Assembly: GCA_018725565.1 (NCBI GenBank)
Contig: QLUR01000001.1
Coordinates: forward strand, 62,001 to 126,000
Origin: Bacillota bacterium
GTDB taxonomy: Bacteria; Bacillota; Dethiobacteria; Dethiobacterales; Dethiobacteraceae
Direction of reading: 5' to 3'
Length of the DNA stretch: 64,000 nucleotides
Made by a program: the position numbers and the translations under genes. Within the stretch, counting starts at the first letter, position 1, and each line of letters begins with the position of its first letter. The notes under the pieces are model-generated. The model was not told the origin of the DNA, made no database searches, and saw only the letters and a list, made by a program, of their open reading frames with translations. Below, in pieces: positions 42,647-51,820 of this stretch.

Positions 42647-42782
42647 TTATCTCCGCCGCCGAAACAAATCCTTAATCCCTTTTGTTTAATCTTTTTTAAA
42701 TGTTTTTCTGCGGCTCCCGTGAAAAAGATTTCGTACATCTACTTGTCCTTTGCTCCGAAGACATCTGCCATAGTTGCAGCTT

Positions 42783-43829
42783 TTTTTCTCCCCTCTACAA
42801 AGATACGCGGCCGCAATGCAAGTTCGGTGAGGCAGGCCTGTGCCGCCCTGCACCCATTCCGTAAGCCAGGAGATGGCCTTTATGACCGGCGCCCTTGATG
42901 CTATGGTCGTTGACTACCAGTGCGCCATGCCCTCTGTAGTGGCAACGGCTGCCTGTACCGGCGGCGCCGTTGTAACCACTATGGAAATTGCCAAAATCAG
43001 CGGCGCCGCTCATGTGTACTTTACTGAGGAAAAGGCCGGGGAAAACGCGCGGGAAATTATCCGTCTTGGTATTGACGCCTTCAGGAAAAGACGGGATAAA
43101 GCAACAGAAGTTCCCGCGGTCAGGCATAAAGTAATCACCGGTTTTTCCGTGGAAGCTGTTGTCCAGGCACTGGCTAAACTGGACAGCGCCGACCCCTTAA
43201 AGCCCTTAATCGACAATATCGTGGCTGGCAATATCAGGGGTATCTGCCTTTTTGCCGGCTGCAACAATGTCAAAGTGCCGCAGGACCTTAATTTTATTAC
43301 CGTAGCGCGCCGCCTTCTCCGGCACAACGTGTTGGTCCTGGCTACCGGCTGCGGCGCCGGGGCGCTCATGCGCCACGGATTTATGGACCCGGCCGCCGTG
43401 AGCCAATATTGCGGCGAGGGCCTAAAGGCAGTGCTCACGGCGATCGGTGAGGCCAACGGCCTCAATGGCCCGCTGCCGCCGGTCATCCATATCGGCTCCT
43501 GCGTGGACAACTCCCGCGGCGTGGCCTTAGCCACAGCTGTGGCCAACCGGCTCGGCGTTGACCTTGATAAACTGCCGGTGGTAGCTTCCGCCCCTGAAGC
43601 CATGCATGAAAAAGCTGTCTCGATTGGCACCTGGGCCGTGACTATCGGGTTGCCGACCCATGTCGGCGTTATCCCGCCGGTGCTAGGCAGTCAGGCAGTA
43701 ACCGGTTTGCTGACTTCAGGCCTTAAGGAACTGACCGGCGGCTACTTTATGGTGGAAACAGACCCGGAAGCCGCCGCTGTAAAACTACTGGCGGCTATTG
43801 ACGAGCGCCGCGCCGCACTGGGACTGTAG
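42783..43829 (+). pseudogene. cooS: Internally deleted third CO dehydrogenase (cooS remnant)
   Basis: From about 42858 the frame encodes the C-terminal half of a bacterial CooS: GALDAMVVDYQCAMPSV, LFAGCNNVKVPQD, VLATGCGAGALMRHG, IGSCVDNSRGVAL and EKAVSIGTWAVTIGLPTHVG, ending at 43829. The N-terminal clusters B and D and the first C-cluster ligands are missing. Just upstream, in another frame (about 42810-42836), CKFGEAGLC of the CooS N-terminus survives, so the gene lost an internal segment of about 265 codons and shifted frame at 42837-42857. An in-frame GTG exists at 42840, but a functional enzyme is very unlikely. It is not a piece of the fusion gene at 7326; its sequence differs throughout. 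Confidence 0.88.
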
Positions 43830-43854
43830 GCAAAAAAATAGCGCCGTTACCTTG

Positions 43855-43888
43855 AACCGGCCTGCCGCAATTCCGTGGCAGGCCGGTT
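43855..43888. terminator. GC-rich hairpin, possible terminator
   Basis: A 12-bp perfect stem AACCGGCCTGCC/GGCAGGCCGGTT with a 10-nt loop, 25 nt after the cooS remnant. It has no real T-run on either side, so termination is only probable. The rest of the gap up to radA (43889-44022) shows no gene. Confidence 0.5.
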
Positions 43889-44022
43889 TCCACCGGGGGA
43901 TAACCCGGGGCCTCTTTTACATATACTAACTTATGCCGGGAAGGCTTTTTTAATCCGGGCTTGACGCCGGGCTAAAAATCCAATACGCTGTAGGAGGAAA
44001 ATTTAGCCACGGAGGGGACCGG

Positions 44023-45372
44023 ATGAAGCGCAAAACAGTCTTTCTCTGCCGGCAGTGTGGCTATGAAGCGCCTAAATGGCTGGGCCGGTGCCCGGACTGC
44101 GGCGCCTGGAACCAGATGGAGGAAGAATCAGCATCCCCGCCAACCCGCCCTGCCGCCGGCTGGTATCCGCCGGCGCAGCCGCTGTCCGCTCTCAGGGCAA
44201 GTGATGAAACGACACGGTTGCTCACAGGAATCAGTGAGCTGGACCGGGTGCTGGGCGGGGGACTGGTGCCCGGTTCTTTGGTGCTTTTAGGCGGCGACCC
44301 GGGAATCGGCAAATCCACGCTTGTCTTGCAGGCGGCACAGGGGCTTGGCGTGGCGGGCAAAAAGGTGCTGTACGCCAGCGGCGAGGAGTCCCCGGCGCAG
44401 CTCTCCCTGCGGGCGCGCCGGCTGGGTGTTGACGCGCCGGGCCTCTACGTGCTGGCCGAGACGGATTTGGGTGCCTTGGAGGAAGAAACTAGCAGGCTTA
44501 AACCAGAGGTATTGGTAATAGACTCTATCCAGACCGTGAAGTGCCCCGGTCTGTCGTCAACGGCTGGCAGCGTCAGTCAGTTAAAAGAGTCTACCGACGT
44601 CTTGCTGCGGCTGGCCAAACGGCAGGGCGTCAGTGTCCTGATTATCGGGCATGTGACAAAGGAGGGGCTGCTGGCCGGCCCGCGGCTGCTCGAGCACATG
44701 GTGGACTGTGTCCTGTATTTCGAGGGAGAACGGCAGCAGGGCGGCCGGCTCTTGCGGGCGGTGAAAAACCGCTTCGGCGCTACCCACGAAGTCGGTATTT
44801 TTACTATGGAATCCGGCGGGCTTTGCTCGGTGCCCAATCCCTCGGAATGGCTGCTGGCGCAAAGACATGAGCATGCGGCCGGCTCTGTGGTCACCGCTGC
44901 CCTGGAGGGGACGCGGCCTCTGCTGCTCGAGGTCCAGGCGCTGGTAACACCGTGCCGCTACGGCAACCCGCGGCGGATGTCCACCGGCCTGGATTTAAAC
45001 CGCGTGTCCCTGATATTGGCTGTCCTGGAGCGCCACGCAGGGATACAGATTCTGGACTGTGACGTGTTTGTCAATGTGGTAGGGGGAGTGCGCCTGCAGG
45101 AGCCGGCGGCCGACCTGGCAATCGCCGTCAGCCTGGTCAGCTCTTTTCGCAACCGTCCTGTTGACGCCAACACCCTATTCTTTGGCGAAGTAGGGCTGGC
45201 CGGGGAGTTGCGCGGCATCCCGTTTCCGGAACAGCGCCTGTACGAAGGCGCTCGCCTTGGCTTCAGCCGGGCGGTGCTGCCGCGGCACAGCCTGACTGCT
45301 TTGCGCGAACGTACCGGCCTGGAGACACTTGGAGCAACCACGCTGCAGCAGGCTTTGGACCTGGGAGGATAG
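44023..45372 (+). CDS. radA: DNA repair protein RadA
   Basis: RadA (Sms) is a RecA-like ATPase that helps branch migration in recombination repair. Domains in order: N-terminal C4 zinc finger (FLCRQCGYEAPKWLGRCPDC), RecA core with Walker A GGDPGIGKSTL and Walker B VLVIDSIQ, the RadA-specific KNRFGATHEVG motif, and the C-terminal Lon-protease-like domain (LDLNRVSLILAVLERHAG, GEVGLAGELRGI). The length of 449 residues is normal. GGAGGGG precedes the ATG. The DUF2179 gene begins 3 nt after its stop. Confidence 0.96.
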   Translation: MKRKTVFLCRQCGYEAPKWLGRCPDCGAWNQMEEESASPPTRPAAGWYPPAQPLSALRASDETTRLLTGISELDRVLGGGLVPGSLVLLGGDPGIGKSTLVLQAAQGLGVAGKKVLYASGEESPAQLSLRARRLGVDAPGLYVLAETDLGALEEETSRLKPEVLVIDSIQTVKCPGLSSTAGSVSQLKESTDVLLRLAKRQGVSVLIIGHVTKEGLLAGPRLLEHMVDCVLYFEGERQQGGRLLRAVKNRFGATHEVGIFTMESGGLCSVPNPSEWLLAQRHEHAAGSVVTAALEGTRPLLLEVQALVTPCRYGNPRRMSTGLDLNRVSLILAVLERHAGIQILDCDVFVNVVGGVRLQEPAADLAIAVSLVSSFRNRPVDANTLFFGEVGLAGELRGIPFPEQRLYEGARLGFSRAVLPRHSLTALRERTGLETLGATTLQQALDLGG

Positions 45373-45375
45373 CAA

Positions 45376-45900
45376 ATGTCCATGCTCGTGTTAAGCTACC
45401 TGTTAATCTTTGCCGCCCGGGTTGGCGATGTCACGCTGTCGACCATCCGCATCCTGCTGCTGATGCGGGGCAAGGCGCTCCTGGCCTCGGTTATCGGCTT
45501 CTTCGAGGTAACGATCTTTATTCTTGCCTTAAACCAGGTGGTTGGCAACCTGGATGACCCGTTCCGCCTGCTTGCCTACGCGCTTGGCTTTGCCACCGGC
45601 AATTTTGTGGGCAGCCGGCTGGAAGAAAGGCTGGCTCTGGGCTTTGCCACCGTCCAGGTCATTTCCACCGGGAAGTCGGCGGAACTGCTGGAGCAAATCC
45701 GGGAACGGGGCTTTGGCGTGACCGCCCTGGAAGGGTGCGGCAGGGAGGGGACTTACCAGATTCTCCATGTCCTGCTTAAGCGGCGTGACCTGCCCTGTTT
45801 CCTGGCCCTGGCGCGCCGGATAGACGAACAGGCGTTTATCAGCGTAATGGACACCAGGAGAATCTTCGGCGGTTATTTCAGCAGAATAAAGGGAAACTAG
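45376..45900 (+). CDS. DUF2179/UPF0316 membrane protein
   Basis: A 174-residue protein with an N-terminal membrane part of about three helices (LVLSYLLIFAARVGDVTLST, ASVIGFFEVTIFILALNQVV, LLAYALGFATGNFVGSRL) and a soluble C-terminal DUF2179 domain (GFGVTALEGCGREGTYQILH, LARRIDEQAFISVMDTRRI). This is the UPF0316 family found across Firmicutes; function unknown, with ligand sensing or transport suggested for relatives. It is coupled to radA (3-nt gap) and followed by murI. Confidence 0.88.
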   Translation: MSMLVLSYLLIFAARVGDVTLSTIRILLLMRGKALLASVIGFFEVTIFILALNQVVGNLDDPFRLLAYALGFATGNFVGSRLEERLALGFATVQVISTGKSAELLEQIRERGFGVTALEGCGREGTYQILHVLLKRRDLPCFLALARRIDEQAFISVMDTRRIFGGYFSRIKGN

Positions 45901-45909
45901 GAGGCTGTC

Positions 45910-46713
45910 ATGGAGCGGAATCACGCCATAGGTGTTCTTGATTCGGGTGTGGGCGGGCTGACGGTGGCCCGGGAGTTGTTTCGTCAGTTGCCGGAGGAGC
46001 GGATCGTCTATTTCGGCGATACGGCCAGAATGCCGTATGGGCCAAGGCCGCATGGGGAGGTTCGCTCTTTTGTCCGCCAGATTATCCGTTTTCTGGAGAC
46101 GCAGGATGTAAAGATGATTATTGTGGCCTGCAACTCAGCCACTGCGGCCGGCCTGCCTTATTACCAAGCTGAATTTGACCTGCCGATTATCGGAGTGATT
46201 GAGCCCGGAGTACGGGCGGCCGGCCGCCATACCCGGAACAAACGGGTTGGTGTCATCGGCACTGCCGGCACCATTACCAGCCGCGCCTACGACGAGGCCC
46301 TCCACCGGCTCGACCCCGCCGTCACCGTCATTTCCCAGGCCTGTCCGCTCTTTGTTCTGATCGTAGAAAACGAATTGAGCGAAACACCGGAGACCCTGCG
46401 GGTTGCCGAAGAATACCTGCGCCCCATGCAGCAGGCCGACATAGATAGCCTGATTCTCGGCTGCACCCATTACCCGCTGCTGTCCGGAGTGTTGTCCAAG
46501 GTGCTCGGCCCCGGGGTAAGGCTGATTTCCTCAGCCGAGGAAACGGCCTGTGAGGCCAAGGAGGTGCTGCGCCAGCTGGATCTGGAGCGCAAGGGCACCG
46601 GCGCGGAAGCGCGTCACCGCTATTTTGTCAGCGGCCCCCCAGCCCCCTTTGCCGCAGTCGGCGGCAAGCTGCTGTCACAGCCTGTGGAGGCCTACCAAGT
46701 TGTGTGGCCCTAA
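45910..46713 (+). CDS. murI: Glutamate racemase
   Basis: MurI makes D-glutamate for peptidoglycan. Both catalytic cysteines are visible, in IVACNSATAAGLPYY and LILGCTHYPLL, with the substrate loops GVLDSGVGGLTVARE and IVYFGDTARMPYGPR. At 267 residues it is complete. AGGAGG lies before the ATG, 9 nt after the preceding gene. The order murI, GerMN lipoprotein, rph, rdgB recurs in many clostridia. Confidence 0.95.
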   Translation: MERNHAIGVLDSGVGGLTVARELFRQLPEERIVYFGDTARMPYGPRPHGEVRSFVRQIIRFLETQDVKMIIVACNSATAAGLPYYQAEFDLPIIGVIEPGVRAAGRHTRNKRVGVIGTAGTITSRAYDEALHRLDPAVTVISQACPLFVLIVENELSETPETLRVAEEYLRPMQQADIDSLILGCTHYPLLSGVLSKVLGPGVRLISSAEETACEAKEVLRQLDLERKGTGAEARHRYFVSGPPAPFAAVGGKLLSQPVEAYQVVWP

Positions 46714-46801
46714 CCCCGTTTATCTTACTCAGGATGTTCCGGCACTCTGCCTACGTCTTTGGCCCTCCGGCTTCTGACCTCCGGTTTGGCATATCTTTCC
46801 T

Positions 46802-46836
46802 CCCCCGTTCATACACTGTAACAAACAAAACGGGGG
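46802..46836 (+). promoter_or_regulatory. Inverted repeat covering the gerMN-gene ribosome binding site
   Basis: CCCCCGTT (46802-46809) can pair with AACGGGGG (46829-46836). The right arm is the only Shine-Dalgarno-like sequence for the ATG at 46843, so the hairpin would block translation when formed. Upstream of it (46750-46795) lies a CTCCGG/GACCTCC low-complexity stretch related to those elsewhere in the window. Confidence 0.5.
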
Positions 46837-46842
46837 ATGGTC

Positions 46843-47820
46843 ATGAGTAAAAGAGGTTTGCTGTTTTTCTGTTTGCTTTTAGTTACCGCGCTTCTGACCG
46901 GCTGTGCCGCCTGGTGGCCCTGGAGCGAAACGCAACCCGCACCTCCGCTGCCTGACAAGCCTGACAACATGCGGGAAACCGTCTTTTACCTGCCTGACGA
47001 GGCCTGGCAGTACATCATTCCCGTTCGATTCAACATTCCCTGGGAGGACGGCATCGCCCGCGCCGCATTAAACCTGATGATTGAGGGCCGGATGCCGCCG
47101 GAATTTTCAGCCGCGGGACTGGCCCCTCTTCTGCCTGCCGGTACGGAAATATTGGGTCTAACCATCCGTGACGGCTTGGCCAGGGTTGATTTCAACCGCG
47201 CCTTTTTGCGTTACTTGCCGGTGCGGGAGCGACAGCTGCTGAGGGCGCTGACTTTTACCCTGACTGAGTTTCCCACTGTAAACAGGGTGGAGATTATGGT
47301 TGAAGGACAAAAACTACCTGCCCCGACCGGTGCCGCGGCGGGCGTGGTGCTGAACCGGGAAGATGGGCTGAACCTGGAAGGAGCGTGTGGCAACCAAGAT
47401 AAAAGGGGCCGTGTAACCCTATATTTTCTCCACAAGACGGGTCAGCGCAGTTTTTTTGTCCCTGTTACCCGCCATGTCCCGCCGGCGGCGGAACGGATAA
47501 AAACAGCCGTCCGGGAGTTACTGCGCGGGCCGGCCCGCGACAGCGCCCTTAGCGGCGCCGTTCCTCCCGGCCTTACCCTGCTGCAGACGGAACTGGCCGG
47601 CGGCAGGCTCCGTCTCCACCTCTCCGGGGAGCAGCCCTCCGGCACTCAGCCAGAGGCCGACCGTCTGCGCGACCAAATGGCGCTGACGCTGACAGAGCTG
47701 TCCGGCATTACGGAAGTGGAAGTCCTGCTAAACGGCAACCCCCTGCAAATCCCCGGGGTCAGCTTCCCGCCCGTTTTCAGCCGTCCGCAAACCTGGAATG
47801 AAATAGCGGCCGGAAGTTGA
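46843..47820 (+). CDS. GerMN-domain lipoprotein
   Basis: A 325-residue exported lipoprotein with a signal peptide and lipobox (FFCLLLVTALLTGCAAW, C at about residue 24). Two GerMN domains follow: one at about 45-160 (VFYLPDEAWQYIIPV, LTIRDGLARVDFNRAFLRY) and one at about 195-310 (VTLYFLHKTGQRSFFVPVTR, LRLHLSGEQPSG). In Bacillus, GerM acts in sporulation and germination, so this supports a spore-forming host. ATG 46843 is preferred to 46837, which abuts the GGGGG. Confidence 0.85.
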   Translation: MSKRGLLFFCLLLVTALLTGCAAWWPWSETQPAPPLPDKPDNMRETVFYLPDEAWQYIIPVRFNIPWEDGIARAALNLMIEGRMPPEFSAAGLAPLLPAGTEILGLTIRDGLARVDFNRAFLRYLPVRERQLLRALTFTLTEFPTVNRVEIMVEGQKLPAPTGAAAGVVLNREDGLNLEGACGNQDKRGRVTLYFLHKTGQRSFFVPVTRHVPPAAERIKTAVRELLRGPARDSALSGAVPPGLTLLQTELAGGRLRLHLSGEQPSGTQPEADRLRDQMALTLTELSGITEVEVLLNGNPLQIPGVSFPPVFSRPQTWNEIAAGS

Positions 47821-47876
47821 TAACTTCTCCCCGACAAGCTATAATAAATTCACCCAGATACATACGGAGGTAGCAG

Positions 47877-48602
47877 ATGCGTACTGACGGCAGGAAAGCG
47901 GACGAACTTCGCCCGCTCCACATCACGCCATCCTTTCTTAAATTTCCCGAAGGATCTGCCTTAATTACAGCCGGAGACACCAAAGTTATCTGCACGGCGT
48001 CGGTCGAAGAAAAATTGCCGCCTCACCTGCGCGGGGAAAAGAGAGGCTGGATAACCGCGGAATACGCTATGCTTCCCCGCGCCACGGAACAGCGCACCAT
48101 CCGTGAAGTTACACGCGGCAAAATTTCCGGGCGCAGCTCGGAAATACAGCGCATAATCGGCCGCGCGCTCCGCTCGGTCGTGGACCTGTCCGCCCTCGGC
48201 GAGCGCACCGTCTGGATTGACTGCGATGTTATCCAGGCCGACGGTGGCACACGCACCACCGCCATCAGCGGCGCCTTTATCGCCTTGTATCAGGCGCTGG
48301 CAGGCCTTGTCAAACGCGGCACCATCCCTGAGCTGCCCGTTACCGACTTCCTGGCAGCAACCAGCGTAGGCATCGTTTCAGGAGAAATCCTCCTTGACCT
48401 GAACTACGCCGAGGACAGTATCGCCGAGGTAGACATGAACGTGGTGATGACCGGCAGCGGCCGGATTGTCGAAATCCAGGGTACGGCCGAAGGAGCGCCC
48501 TTCACCCGTACCACCATGGACCGCATGCTTACCTTGGCTGCCGGAGGCATTGACGAAATCATCACCCGCCAGAAAAATCTGCTGCTTGGTCAGCTGCGAT
48601 GA
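47877..48602 (+). CDS. rph: Ribonuclease PH
   Basis: RNase PH trims the 3' ends of tRNA precursors using phosphate. It has 241 residues with the family segments [84 protein letters not shown] and [24 protein letters not shown] precedes the ATG. It overlaps rdgB by 4 nt, so the two are coupled, as in many Firmicutes where they may even be fused. Confidence 0.96.
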   Translation: MRTDGRKADELRPLHITPSFLKFPEGSALITAGDTKVICTASVEEKLPPHLRGEKRGWITAEYAMLPRATEQRTIREVTRGKISGRSSEIQRIIGRALRSVVDLSALGERTVWIDCDVIQADGGTRTTAISGAFIALYQALAGLVKRGTIPELPVTDFLAATSVGIVSGEILLDLNYAEDSIAEVDMNVVMTGSGRIVEIQGTAEGAPFTRTTMDRMLTLAAGGIDEIITRQKNLLLGQLR

Positions 48603-49207
48603 AAACACTGGTCATTGCCTCACGCAACAGGGGAAAAGTGGCGGAATACCGACGGCTGCTCTCGGACCTGCCCTTTAACGTCCTGTCCCTCGCCGACTAT
48701 CCTTCTCTCCCGGAAATAGAGGAGCATGGCCGCACCTTTGCCGAAAACGCCCTGCTCAAAGCGCAGACGGTTACCCGCCTGACAGGAGAGCTGGCCCTAG
48801 CCGACGACTCAGGGCTTGAGACAGACGCTCTGGACGGTCTCCCCGGTATTCATTCAGCCCGTTATTCCGGTCCTGCCGCCACCGACGAACAAAACAACCG
48901 TATGCTCCTTGCCCAGCTGTCCGGCATTTCCCCTGGCCAACGGACAGCCCGCTTCTGCGCTGCCATCGCCGTCACCGGCCCGGGCCTTGAACCCCGCATC
49001 GTGGAGGGTTTTTGCGGCGGCGAAATTACCCTTTCCCCCCGGGGCACGGGCGGCTTCGGCTATGACCCGCTCTTTTTTGTTCCGGAAGCCGGCAAAACCT
49101 TTGCCGAGATGGACCCGGCCGAAAAAAACAATTACAGCCACCGTGCCCGCGCCTTTGCCTCCGCCCGGGAAATACTCCGGCATATCGCCGCTAGCGCCGG
49201 CAGCTGA
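48599..49207 (+). CDS. rdgB: XTP/dITP pyrophosphatase (RdgB/HAM1 family)
   Basis: This enzyme removes non-canonical purine triphosphates (ITP, XTP) from the nucleotide pool. Motifs: [50 protein letters not shown] with the metal-binding aspartates, and [19 protein letters not shown]. It has 202 residues and starts within the rph stop codon (ATGA). The tRNA-Pro promoter lies about 65 nt downstream. Confidence 0.95.
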   Translation: MKTLVIASRNRGKVAEYRRLLSDLPFNVLSLADYPSLPEIEEHGRTFAENALLKAQTVTRLTGELALADDSGLETDALDGLPGIHSARYSGPAATDEQNNRMLLAQLSGISPGQRTARFCAAIAVTGPGLEPRIVEGFCGGEITLSPRGTGGFGYDPLFFVPEAGKTFAEMDPAEKNNYSHRARAFASAREILRHIAASAGS

Positions 49208-49271
49208 CCCCGGGCTTAGGTTCAAGGCGCCCTGTGCCAGAGAACCGCGCAAACAGCAAAAGGTTCCGCTC

Positions 49272-49300
49272 TTGTCTTGGCGGGTATTACATGCTAAAAT
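49272..49300 (+). promoter_or_regulatory. Promoter of tRNA-Pro
   Basis: TTGTCT (49272-49277), 17-nt spacer, TAAAAT (49295-49300), 18 nt before the tRNA 5' end. Confidence 0.75.
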
Positions 49301-49318
49301 ACAAGAGCAGTATATAGT

Positions 49319-49395
<77 letters not shown>

Positions 49396-49454
49396 CTGAT
49401 TTTAAAGGGGTTTTGGCACTTCTAACAACTCGAAAAACCTGTCAAAAAGGCCGA

Positions 49455-49476
49455 TTTACACACTTCTTACACACTA
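49455..49476. repeat. 22-bp subterminal repeat, left copy (putative integrase arm site)
   Basis: An exact copy of 55999-56020. Internally it is a direct repeat of TTACACAC separated by TTC. It lies 57 bp inside the left att repeat, overlapping the integrase stop codon; its counterpart lies inside the right end. Arm-type binding sites for the integrase are the likely role. Confidence 0.65.
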
Positions 49477-50751
49477 CTTTAAAAAATCCCCTTTTTTGCG
49501 TGTTACCGCAGCGCATAAAAATTGCCGGGAGGTTGTCTCTCCCGGCAAAGGTTCCCGCAAAAACGCGGGAACTATTTCTCCATCAGGGAAGCCAGCAGGT
49601 TGCCAACTTTGTCTGCGGCTTCCCTCTTCAATTTTGGCCGTTACACTGGAGTAAACGTCCATCGTGAAGGCCGCGCTGTGGTGGCCCAGCGTTTCCTGTA
49701 TGGTCTTAATGTCAACGCCCTGCTCCAGCGCTATGGTGGCGAAGGTATGCCGCAAGCCGTGGAAAGCAACGTCCAGTCCCGCCTTCTTCGTCAGCCGTTC
49801 AAATGCCTTAGTGAAGCCTCTGGGGTCGGTAGGTTCGCCTGTCTCGCCTGCAAATATCAGGTCTAAGGCCCTGTTGTATGCCGCGCCAGCCAGCAGCCGG
49901 TTCTCGGCCTGCTTCTTTTTGTGTTCCCGCAGGATGGCTAGGACAGCGGGGCAAAGGCTTATTACACGGTTAGAGAGCTTTGTCTTTGGCTCCTGGAACA
50001 CCAGCCCCTTTCCTGTCACCCTCACCAATCCCTGGTTAACGGCAAGCTGGCCGGTCGCAAAGTCCAAATCCGCCCAGCGCAGCGCCAGCAGTTCACCGCG
50101 CCGCAGGCCGGTATTCAGTGTCAGATAGAAGGCCGCGAAATGCTTGCTTTCCCTGGCAATCTCCAGGAAGTGCTTTATACCGCCGCTGTCCAGATAATTG
50201 ATGTCCTTCCGTTCACGCTTCGGCAGCCGCACCGCATCCGCTGGACTGACGGTTAACAAACCCTCTTTCTTCGCCTGCTCCAGGCAGGAGTGTATAACGG
50301 TGTGGATATAGCGGACGCTCTTCGCTGTCAGGCCGCCTTCCTTGCCGTCCAGCCTGCCGCCCTGCAGCTTCTCGTTGTACAGCCGCTGAATGTGTGCCGT
50401 TTGCAGGTGGCATAGCTTCAGGTGTCCCAACGCCGGAATGATATGGCCGGCGACCTGGTATTTGTAGCTTTCCCATGTGGTGGCCCGCAGGGAAAGCGCC
50501 ATGTAGTCGTTTAGCCAGGTGGTAAACCATTCCGCCACTGTCAGCTTTGACGGGTCGCGGAAAGTCCTGGCCTGCACCTGCAAGGCCGTTTCAGCAATCT
50601 TCTGCTGCACTTCTTTCCGGGTATCGCTGTAAAAATATTTCCGCTTCGGCTTGCCGGTCTCCGGATCATGTCCTACCAAAATGCTGCCCTGCCATATGCC
50701 GTCTTTGCGTCTGGTTACGCTCCCCTCACCGTGCCCGCGCCGCTTGGCCAC
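49474..50751 (-). CDS. int: Tyrosine recombinase (phage-type integrase)
   Basis: A 425-residue integrase of the Tn916/ICE/phage clade, which would insert and excise the element at tRNA-Pro. Order: an AP2-like N-terminal arm-binding domain (GEGSVTRRKDGIWQGSI), a SAM-like core-binding domain (about 70-165), and the catalytic domain with TLNTGLRRGELLALRWADLD (Arg I), HGLRHTFATIALEQG (H-x-x-R), LGHH and the tyrosine in TMDVYSS. All catalytic residues are present. It is the last gene of the element's transcript, adjacent to attL, and its 5' end overlaps a small gene (50726-50863). Confidence 0.95.
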   Translation of the reverse strand: MAKRRGHGEGSVTRRKDGIWQGSILVGHDPETGKPKRKYFYSDTRKEVQQKIAETALQVQARTFRDPSKLTVAEWFTTWLNDYMALSLRATTWESYKYQVAGHIIPALGHLKLCHLQTAHIQRLYNEKLQGGRLDGKEGGLTAKSVRYIHTVIHSCLEQAKKEGLLTVSPADAVRLPKRERKDINYLDSGGIKHFLEIARESKHFAAFYLTLNTGLRRGELLALRWADLDFATGQLAVNQGLVRVTGKGLVFQEPKTKLSNRVISLCPAVLAILREHKKKQAENRLLAGAAYNRALDLIFAGETGEPTDPRGFTKAFERLTKKAGLDVAFHGLRHTFATIALEQGVDIKTIQETLGHHSAAFTMDVYSSVTAKIEEGSRRQSWQPAGFPDGEIVPAFLREPLPGETTSRQFLCAAVTRKKGDFLK

Positions 50752-50863
50752 CGTCTCCGCCTCCCTTGCTTTTTTGTAGCGCGTACCGCTCCAGCAGATA
50801 CTTGATTAACTCGCTCTTGTTGTCCGCTTTGGCCAGCAGCCTAGCCGCTTCCTCATTCATCAT
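50726..50863 (-). CDS. Small basic protein upstream of the integrase
   Basis: A 45-codon frame beginning MMNEEAARLLAKADNKSELI and continuing KYLLERYALQKSKGGGDG to a TGA at 50726. It overlaps the preceding gene's end (GATGATGAATGA) and the integrase start by 26 nt, and has GAGG close upstream. It fits a small excisionase-like or accessory protein often found before integrases, but it shows no recognised domain. Confidence 0.5.
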   Translation of the reverse strand: MMNEEAARLLAKADNKSELIKYLLERYALQKSKGGGDGGQAARAR

Positions 50864-51173
50864 CCTCTATCCCCCAATAATCCGATGTCTCCAGGTCTCC
50901 GTCCGGCGGCTCCGGCGTCTCGCCTAGGCGCGGCTGCGTCCTCTCGGGGGGCAGGTAAATCCAGTTCTCCCTCACGCTCTCCCAGGCCATGTGGAAGGGC
51001 ATCCTCTGGCTTATCAACTCTGCCAGGGCGTCTGTCGTCCTCTCCTGCGCCTCGTACGCCGCCTCTTCCAGCTTCCCGGTCCTCACGAGCTCAGCGTACA
51101 TCTTCGGCCGGTGCTCCTTCCAGTGCTGGATCGCGGCCCTCCCGCCGTTTGGGTGGAGTGGGTACTTCTTCAT
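50853..51173 (-). CDS. Conserved mobile-element protein, unknown function
   Basis: A 106-residue soluble protein with a central segment GRAAIQHWKEHRPKMYAELV and RTGKLEEAAYEAQERTTDAL, faintly reminiscent of TnpV-type proteins of clostridial transposons (the KEHRP--Y--L---GKL pattern), and an acidic C-terminus. It overlaps the small gene downstream. I do not assign a function. Confidence 0.55.
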   Translation of the reverse strand: MKKYPLHPNGGRAAIQHWKEHRPKMYAELVRTGKLEEAAYEAQERTTDALAELISQRMPFHMAWESVRENWIYLPPERTQPRLGETPEPPDGDLETSDYWGIEDDE

Positions 51174-51221
51174 CAGCTTTAGCCTCCTTTTTCGCTTGAG
51201 TACCAGTGGACAAAGAACCTT

Positions 51222-51560
51222 TTAAGATTGATTCACATTATTACGAATGGCATCCTCCACAAAAGCATTGAGAGACAGACCGCGCACAGATGCGGCAAGG
51301 GCGGCTTTGCGGTGCAGTTCCGGCTGAATGCGCACATTAAAAGACCCTTTGAACGGTTTTTCGGGTTGTTTGCCGCTTTTCTCGCAGAATTCCAAATACT
51401 CATCTACAGCATTATGAAAGTCTTCGATGAGGGTTTTTACGCTGTCTCCTTCAAATGAAATCATGCACTTTATGCCAATAACTCTACCGTGAAAAACTTC
51501 TTCTTCCTCGGAAAACTCAATACTGCCGACATAATCACGATAATGAATGTAGTTACTCAT
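51222..51560 (-). CDS. hicB: HicB-family antitoxin
   Basis: A 112-residue antitoxin: an N-terminal degenerate RNase-H-like HicB domain (SIEFSEEEEVFHGRVIGIKC, ISFEGDSVKTLIEDFHNAVD) and a C-terminal ribbon-helix-helix (FNVRIQPELHRKAALAA, SLNAFVEDAI) that would bind the operator. Its start overlaps the end of hicA by 4 nt. It should neutralise and autoregulate the HicA toxin and may help keep the element in the population. Confidence 0.9.
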   Translation of the reverse strand: MSNYIHYRDYVGSIEFSEEEEVFHGRVIGIKCMISFEGDSVKTLIEDFHNAVDEYLEFCEKSGKQPEKPFKGSFNVRIQPELHRKAALAASVRGLSLNAFVEDAIRNNVNQS

Positions 51561-51820
51561 AACAATCCCCTTTCTTGTAAGGCTGTGATAACATCCGCCA
51601 CTTGGTATGGCTTGAGAATGTTTCTAGGGTGCGGTTTGTGAAAGCGGATGAAATCGCCTTCTCCATTGGAGAAGGCCACTCGTGAACCGCTTGTTTTACC
51701 CAAACTCACTTGTTTGTACTGGAAGAAGCCAAGCAGGGTTATCAATTCATCAAAAGTAAAATCCTTTGGCCTTGATAGCAGGCGAACTGTCAGTTTTTCT
51801 TTCTTGCTCAACGCTTTCAC
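51557..51820 (-). CDS. hicA: HicA-family toxin
   Basis: An 87-residue mRNA interferase-type toxin of the GKTSGSRVAF subfamily: FTFDELITLLGFFQYK, SLGKTSGSRVAFSN and FHKPHPRNILKPYQVADVI. The family has a double-stranded-RNA-binding fold; in this subgroup the usual active-site histidine context is GSR, with HKPHP later in the chain. GTG at 51820 is possible, but a TTG at 51811 lies 8 nt from AGGCGG and may be the real start. Confidence 0.82.
   Translation of the reverse strand: MKALSKKEKLTVRLLSRPKDFTFDELITLLGFFQYKQVSLGKTSGSRVAFSNGEGDFIRFHKPHPRNILKPYQVADVITALQERGLL

Noticed and set aside
42840-43829. A functional short CO dehydrogenase starting at GTG 42840
   Set aside because: All N-terminal cluster ligands are missing, and a piece of the true N-terminus remains upstream in another frame.
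49455-49476. CRISPR-like repeats from TTACACAC TTC TTACACAC
   Set aside because: Only one such unit at each end of the element, no spacers; better explained as integrase arm sites.
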